DNA of 7,895 bases from NCBI GenBank assembly GCA_029268165.1, contig JAJUGM010000147.1, forward strand, positions 1 to 7,895, in the 5' to 3' direction. Below, piece by piece: positions 5,194 through 7,895 of this stretch. A model generated the notes under the pieces. It saw only the letters and a list, made by a program, of their open reading frames with translations. It ran no database searches and was not told where the DNA came from. Each line of letters begins with the position of its first letter. Position 1 is the first letter of the stretch. Position numbers and translations under genes: made by a program. The DNA comes from Bacteroidota bacterium. GTDB lineage: Bacteria > Bacteroidota > Bacteroidia > Bacteroidales > UBA10428.

Positions 5194-6252
5194 TTACCTG
5201 GGCCGGATTTCTTTTCTCATGAATAGAACATAGGAAATTAAAAAGCAAAGGATGGTTGCGGCAATTAGTCCGGTTACCTGAGGCCATACCAGTAAAATGC
5301 TTTGGCCAAGGGGCAATGGGCCAGGTATTGTTCCATAAAGCTGTTCCATTGTTAATGGTCCCAGGCTGCGCACAGATGGCATTAAGAGGGTAGTTGTGGC
5401 TTCACTGAACAACTGGTTAGGCAGGATGCGCAACAACAGCAATTTTAATTCTTCGTACCTGATTATCTGATGAGCGGCTGCCATTTTTGAAGGTTCGAAA
5501 GCTTTTGAAACAAGATTTATGATAAGCGGGTAAAACACAGTTAAAAACAGCCAGATAGCTATACCTGACAGGGCTGATGTGGCGGGCTGCCGGAACAATA
5601 TAGAAAATAATACTGAAAGGTTCAGCCAGAATGCAACGTAAATTATACTGATTAATATGAAACAAATGATCCGTAAAAACTCCTGGGCAGTGGGGGGTAC
5701 ACCGATTTTTATCAGTCCCAGTCCTATTACCATGAATCCAAGCGTAAAAAACATAATACTGATTACTGTTAATGAGCCGGCAAATTTGGCATTAATGAAG
5801 CTGTCACGATGAATGGGTTGTGACAAGACCCTGCTTATTGTACCTCTGTTAAATTCTGAGTTAACAGCATCAAAGCCAAGGCTAATACCAAGCAAGGGGC
5901 CTAAGAATCCTACAAACACAAAAAACGGGGGCAGTGTACCGTCAGAAGCGGTGAAAAGTTTGAGAAAGAAAAAAATATCGTTTGGATCATTGGGTTTTAC
6001 GGCTTTACTGAAATTGGCCAGTGCAGTAAATACCGAGCCAAAACAGGTAAGGGTAATTATAGCGATTAGGATAACAAAACGCCAGCTTTTCACATGGTCA
6101 GAGATTTCTTTAGCCATTATCACTCTGAAAGGATGAACAACCTTGGTTTCATTTTCTTTCAGTATCATGGTCTTAATATCTGAAAAAACCTTAGCTGATT
6201 TATCAGAAAGAAGTGCAATACTATTTTGTACTTTCTTTTTCAGATTATTCAT
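5194..6252 (-). CDS. ABC-2 type transporter permease
   Basis: An integral inner-membrane permease of 352 residues forming the channel for the ATPase encoded just upstream. After an unusually long hydrophilic, lysine-rich N-terminal tail (1-55), there are about six membrane segments: roughly 58-78, 109-129, 159-183, 195-220, 227-248 and 319-346. Between the second and third lies the characteristic cytoplasmic segment FDAVNSEFNRGTISRVLSQP (127-146), followed by HRDSFINAKF. This is the usual ABC-2/NosY-type sequence where a small residue-E-x-x-x-G-T-x-x-x-L-x-x-P pattern contacts the ATPase. A large loop (249-318) between the last two segments is probably extracytoplasmic. The ATG at 6252 overlaps the ATPase TGA as ATGA, and a perfect AAGGAGGT lies eight bases before it, so translation is coupled. 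Direction of transport is probably export, as usual for ABC-2 systems; the substrate is unknown. Confidence 0.9.
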   Translation of the reverse strand: MNNLKKKVQNSIALLSDKSAKVFSDIKTMILKENETKVVHPFRVIMAKEISDHVKSWRFVILIAIITLTCFGSVFTALANFSKAVKPNDPNDIFFFLKLFTASDGTLPPFFVFVGFLGPLLGISLGFDAVNSEFNRGTISRVLSQPIHRDSFINAKFAGSLTVISIMFFTLGFMVIGLGLIKIGVPPTAQEFLRIICFILISIIYVAFWLNLSVLFSILFRQPATSALSGIAIWLFLTVFYPLIINLVSKAFEPSKMAAAHQIIRYEELKLLLLRILPNQLFSEATTTLLMPSVRSLGPLTMEQLYGTIPGPLPLGQSILLVWPQVTGLIAATILCFLISYVLFMRKEIRPR

Positions 6253-7202
6253 GACTTTTCACCTCCTTCAAAATAGCGGTAATAAATATCATCAAGTCCG
6301 TATTCTTTTTTATTGAGGTAAGTGAGGCCGGCACCGGCATCGACGACAACTTTAGCGACCTCAGCTGTAATATCGCGGGAACATTCTATCTGAAAGCTAT
6401 CTTTATTATCTGCAATATCAATAAAACCATCAATTTTTTGTAATAAACCTTTAAGTTTAGAGGCGGTATATTGTTTATTACTAACTTTTATTTCTGTAAT
6501 AAAGGGATTTCTGGCAAAAAGTTTTTGTGACAGTTCCTGAATATTTCCTTCAGCAAGAAGTTTGCCTCCGACAAAAATACCCACGCGGTCGCACACCTGT
6601 TGTACCTGATGCAGATGGTGAGAAGAGAATAAAACCGTAATACCTTCTTCTTTACTTAATTTGACTATTAATTCAAGAAATTCACGTACGCCGGAAGGAT
6701 CGATACCCAAAGTGGGTTCATCAAGAATAATGATTTCGGGATTTTTTATTAAGACATCAGCCAAACCAAGGCGTTGACGCATACCGCGTGAATATTTACC
6801 GGTTTTTTTATTGCTGTTATTCGTTAACCCTACACGCTGAAGAAGCAACTCTGCTTTTTGCCGGGCCTGAATGAGAGGCATGTGGTTCAGGCGTGCTGTA
6901 TAAATCAGGTTTTCCAAACCGGTCAGGTCGTCGTAAAAGCCTATATCTTCAGGCAGGTACCCTACTTTTGATTTAACTTCAATGGGATTTGTGGTTGAAT
7001 TTATGCCACACACCTTTACTGATCCACTGGTTGGTTCAGTGAGCCCTAACATCATCAGTATGGTTGTTGATTTGCCGGCCCCGTTAGGGCCAAGCAATCC
7101 GAAAATTTCGCCCTTATGCACTGTAAGGTTAAGATGATCAACTGCTGTAAATGACCCGTACTGTTTGGTAAGGTCAACCAGTTCAATTATTTTATTATTC
7201 AC
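6249..7202 (-). CDS. ABC transporter ATP-binding protein (ABC-2 exporter type)
   Basis: The cytoplasmic ATPase of the same transporter, 317 residues. Walker A is GPNGAGKST (38-46). The Q-loop region reads VGYLPEDIGFY, with glutamate E85 in place of glutamine, as is common in this subfamily. The signature is YSRGMRQRLGLA (137-148), the usual variant in CcmA/NatA-like exporters. Walker B with the catalytic glutamate is IIILDEP (157-163), the D-loop is LGID, and the switch histidine is H195 in FSSHH. After about residue 215 a C-terminal extension of some 100 residues follows the nucleotide-binding domain, as is typical of these exporters. The start is GTG at 7202, chosen because a perfect AAGGAGGT lies five bases upstream and the N-terminus is then normal. 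It begins three bases after the NEW3 gene stop and overlaps the permease start by four bases. One transcript and a stoichiometric complex are likely. Confidence 0.95.
   Translation of the reverse strand: MNNKIIELVDLTKQYGSFTAVDHLNLTVHKGEIFGLLGPNGAGKSTTILMMLGLTEPTSGSVKVCGINSTTNPIEVKSKVGYLPEDIGFYDDLTGLENLIYTARLNHMPLIQARQKAELLLQRVGLTNNSNKKTGKYSRGMRQRLGLADVLIKNPEIIILDEPTLGIDPSGVREFLELIVKLSKEEGITVLFSSHHLHQVQQVCDRVGIFVGGKLLAEGNIQELSQKLFARNPFITEIKVSNKQYTASKLKGLLQKIDGFIDIADNKDSFQIECSRDITAEVAKVVVDAGAGLTYLNKKEYGLDDIYYRYFEGGEKS
6261..6268 (-). promoter_or_regulatory. Perfect Shine-Dalgarno AAGGAGGT for the permease
   Basis: On the minus strand AAGGAGGT ends eight bases before the permease ATG. It is encoded within the last sense codons of the ATPase (GAA GGA GGT, residues EGG), so ribosomes ending the ATPase can restart on the permease. 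The match to the anti-Shine-Dalgarno core is complete, unlike the leaders of the plus-strand genes in this window. Confidence 0.85.
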
Positions 7203-7205
7203 AGT

Positions 7206-7895
7206 TTACCTCCTTCCGTATTTGCGGAACAGATAATAAACGCCTGCCAAAGCAGCAATAATAATTAAGATTCCCAGCCATCCCCAGAGCAACGGGGTTT
7301 TTACTGCCACTCTGAATGATATTTTGGATGATGTTTCGGCTGTTTTGGCTTCCATGGTAATACCGTAGTCGCCCGGGATTGATTTTTTATCAGCTTTAAT
7401 TGTAGCAAAGACCTCTGCCTCATTTCCCGGTTCGAGCTTATCCACTCTTTTTGGATCAAAAACTACATCCCAGTTACTGGGGGCTGAAAAAGTAAGATTT
7501 ATATTTGTTAATTCACTTGAACCGACATTTTTTACAAGAAGAACAATTCTCTTTTTACCGCCTACAGGTGTAGATGTGCTAAGTAAACCGGTTGGGGTGG
7601 TCAGTTCAACCTTATAGGAGCCAGTAATTACTGCCTGCAGTTTAAGTTCAGCTGAGGTTGAGCTGGTGGCTGCCTGCACAGGAATTTCATAAGTACCTGC
7701 TTCAATATTGTCGGGCGGATCGACTTCGATGGTAATTTTTTCAGAGCTGTTGGCTTCGAGCTCAACGGAGGTCACCTGTTTGTATTTAGCTTTGAAGGTA
7801 ATAATCCAGCCGCGTGGAACAAAAGCCGTTAGGGCATATAATTGTTTTTCAGCTGTCTGGTTTTTCAATGTTGCATTATAAGTAAATGTGGATGC
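7206..7895 (-). CDS. Membrane-anchored NEW3-domain protein, C-terminal part (N-terminus beyond the right edge)
   Basis: The frame is open from the right edge to the TAA at 7206-7208, giving 229 visible residues. The TTG at 7868 is not a real start, since coding continues upstream of it (reading ASTFTYNAT). Two beta-sandwich repeats of about 90 residues are visible, each ending in the NEW3-type pattern of a low-turn P-G-x-Y segment: first IEAGTYEIPVQA (near 7690), later IPGDYGITMEA (near 7365). W-containing strands (PRGWIITF and PSNWDVVF) precede each. I relate these to the alpha-galactosidase NEW3 domain and to COG1470-type membrane proteins. At the C-terminus, TPLLWGWLGILIIIAALAGVYYLF is a single membrane helix (split here: TPLLWGWLGI, then LIIIAALAGVYYLF) followed by the basic tail RKYGRR, so the repeats face outward and the tail inward. 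It directly precedes the ABC ATPase, suggesting an extracytoplasmic partner of the exporter. Confidence 0.82.
   Translation of the reverse strand, partial: ASTFTYNATLKNQTAEKQLYALTAFVPRGWIITFKAKYKQVTSVELEANSSEKITIEVDPPDNIEAGTYEIPVQAATSSTSAELKLQAVITGSYKVELTTPTGLLSTSTPVGGKKRIVLLVKNVGSSELTNINLTFSAPSNWDVVFDPKRVDKLEPGNEAEVFATIKADKKSIPGDYGITMEAKTAETSSKISFRVAVKTPLLWGWLGILIIIAALAGVYYLFRKYGRR
7208..7215 (-). promoter_or_regulatory. Perfect Shine-Dalgarno AAGGAGGT deciding the GTG start of the ABC ATPase
   Basis: AAGGAGGT on the minus strand ends five bases before the GTG at 7202. It is formed by the last codons of the NEW3 gene (GGA AGG AGG) and the first base of its TAA. This supports GTG as the true start and indicates translational coupling between the two genes. 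Confidence 0.85.

Noticed and set aside
5813..6136. 107-codon open frame on the plus strand
   Set aside because: It is antisense to the ABC permease, whose membrane segments and coupling motif are clear, and it shows no motif of its own.
6780..6800. ABC ATPase signature YSRGM and Q-loop glutamate as possible loss of function
   Set aside because: Both variants are ordinary in NatA/CcmA-like ABC-2 ATPases, and Walker A, Walker B glutamate and switch histidine are all intact.
7206..7868. Treating the TTG at 7868 as the start of the NEW3 gene
   Set aside because: The frame continues upstream to the window edge with coding-like sequence, the protein lacks a signal peptide at that point, and no ribosome-binding site precedes it; the gene is simply cut by the window.

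Overview
The window reads as chromosomal DNA of a member of the Bacteroidetes (Bacteroidota), probably an environmental lineage of the Bacteroidales type. The evidence is AT-rich intergenic DNA, several matches to the Bacteroidetes -7 promoter element TAnnTTTG (best: TACCTTTG followed by CATC at 3995), almost no Shine-Dalgarno sequences before most genes, and protein types common in that phylum (a Wzi/CapA-like outer-membrane protein, a receiver domain resembling those of hybrid kinases, DUF2461). No tRNA, rRNA, CRISPR array, insertion sequence or attachment site was seen, and no gene-free stretch exceeds 300 bases.

Layout. 1-686 (minus) is the N-terminal part of a secreted, probably outer-membrane Wzi-like protein that runs off the left edge. 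It is divergent from a complete ROK-family sugar kinase (844-1809, plus). A doubtful 62-codon reading frame without any ATG (1813-2001, minus) meets the ROK gene tail to tail. A stand-alone receiver-domain response regulator follows (2091-2483, plus), and its stop codon overlaps that of a DUF2461 protein (2480-3148, minus). Then come three biosynthetic genes on the plus strand: ispD (isoprenoid precursor synthesis, 3220-3903), a GmhB-like HAD phosphatase (4022-4561) and a shikimate kinase (4644-5171). They have separate metabolic roles, and a long perfect inverted repeat plus a clear promoter separate ispD from gmhB.

5194-7895 (minus) is a compact operon that enters from the right edge. In transcription order it encodes a membrane-anchored protein with tandem NEW3-type beta-sandwich repeats (N-terminus outside the window), an ABC ATPase and an ABC-2 type permease. 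The genes are a few bases apart or overlapping, and the two downstream genes each have a perfect AAGGAGGT ribosome-binding site. That contrasts with every other gene in the window and makes this the most notable region: a probable single functional unit (ABC exporter plus extracytoplasmic partner) of unknown substrate, possibly acquired from an SD-using lineage.

Most of the window is ordinary housekeeping or accessory content. I found no convincing wholly new system. The NEW3/ABC-2 operon is the best candidate for a poorly characterised one.
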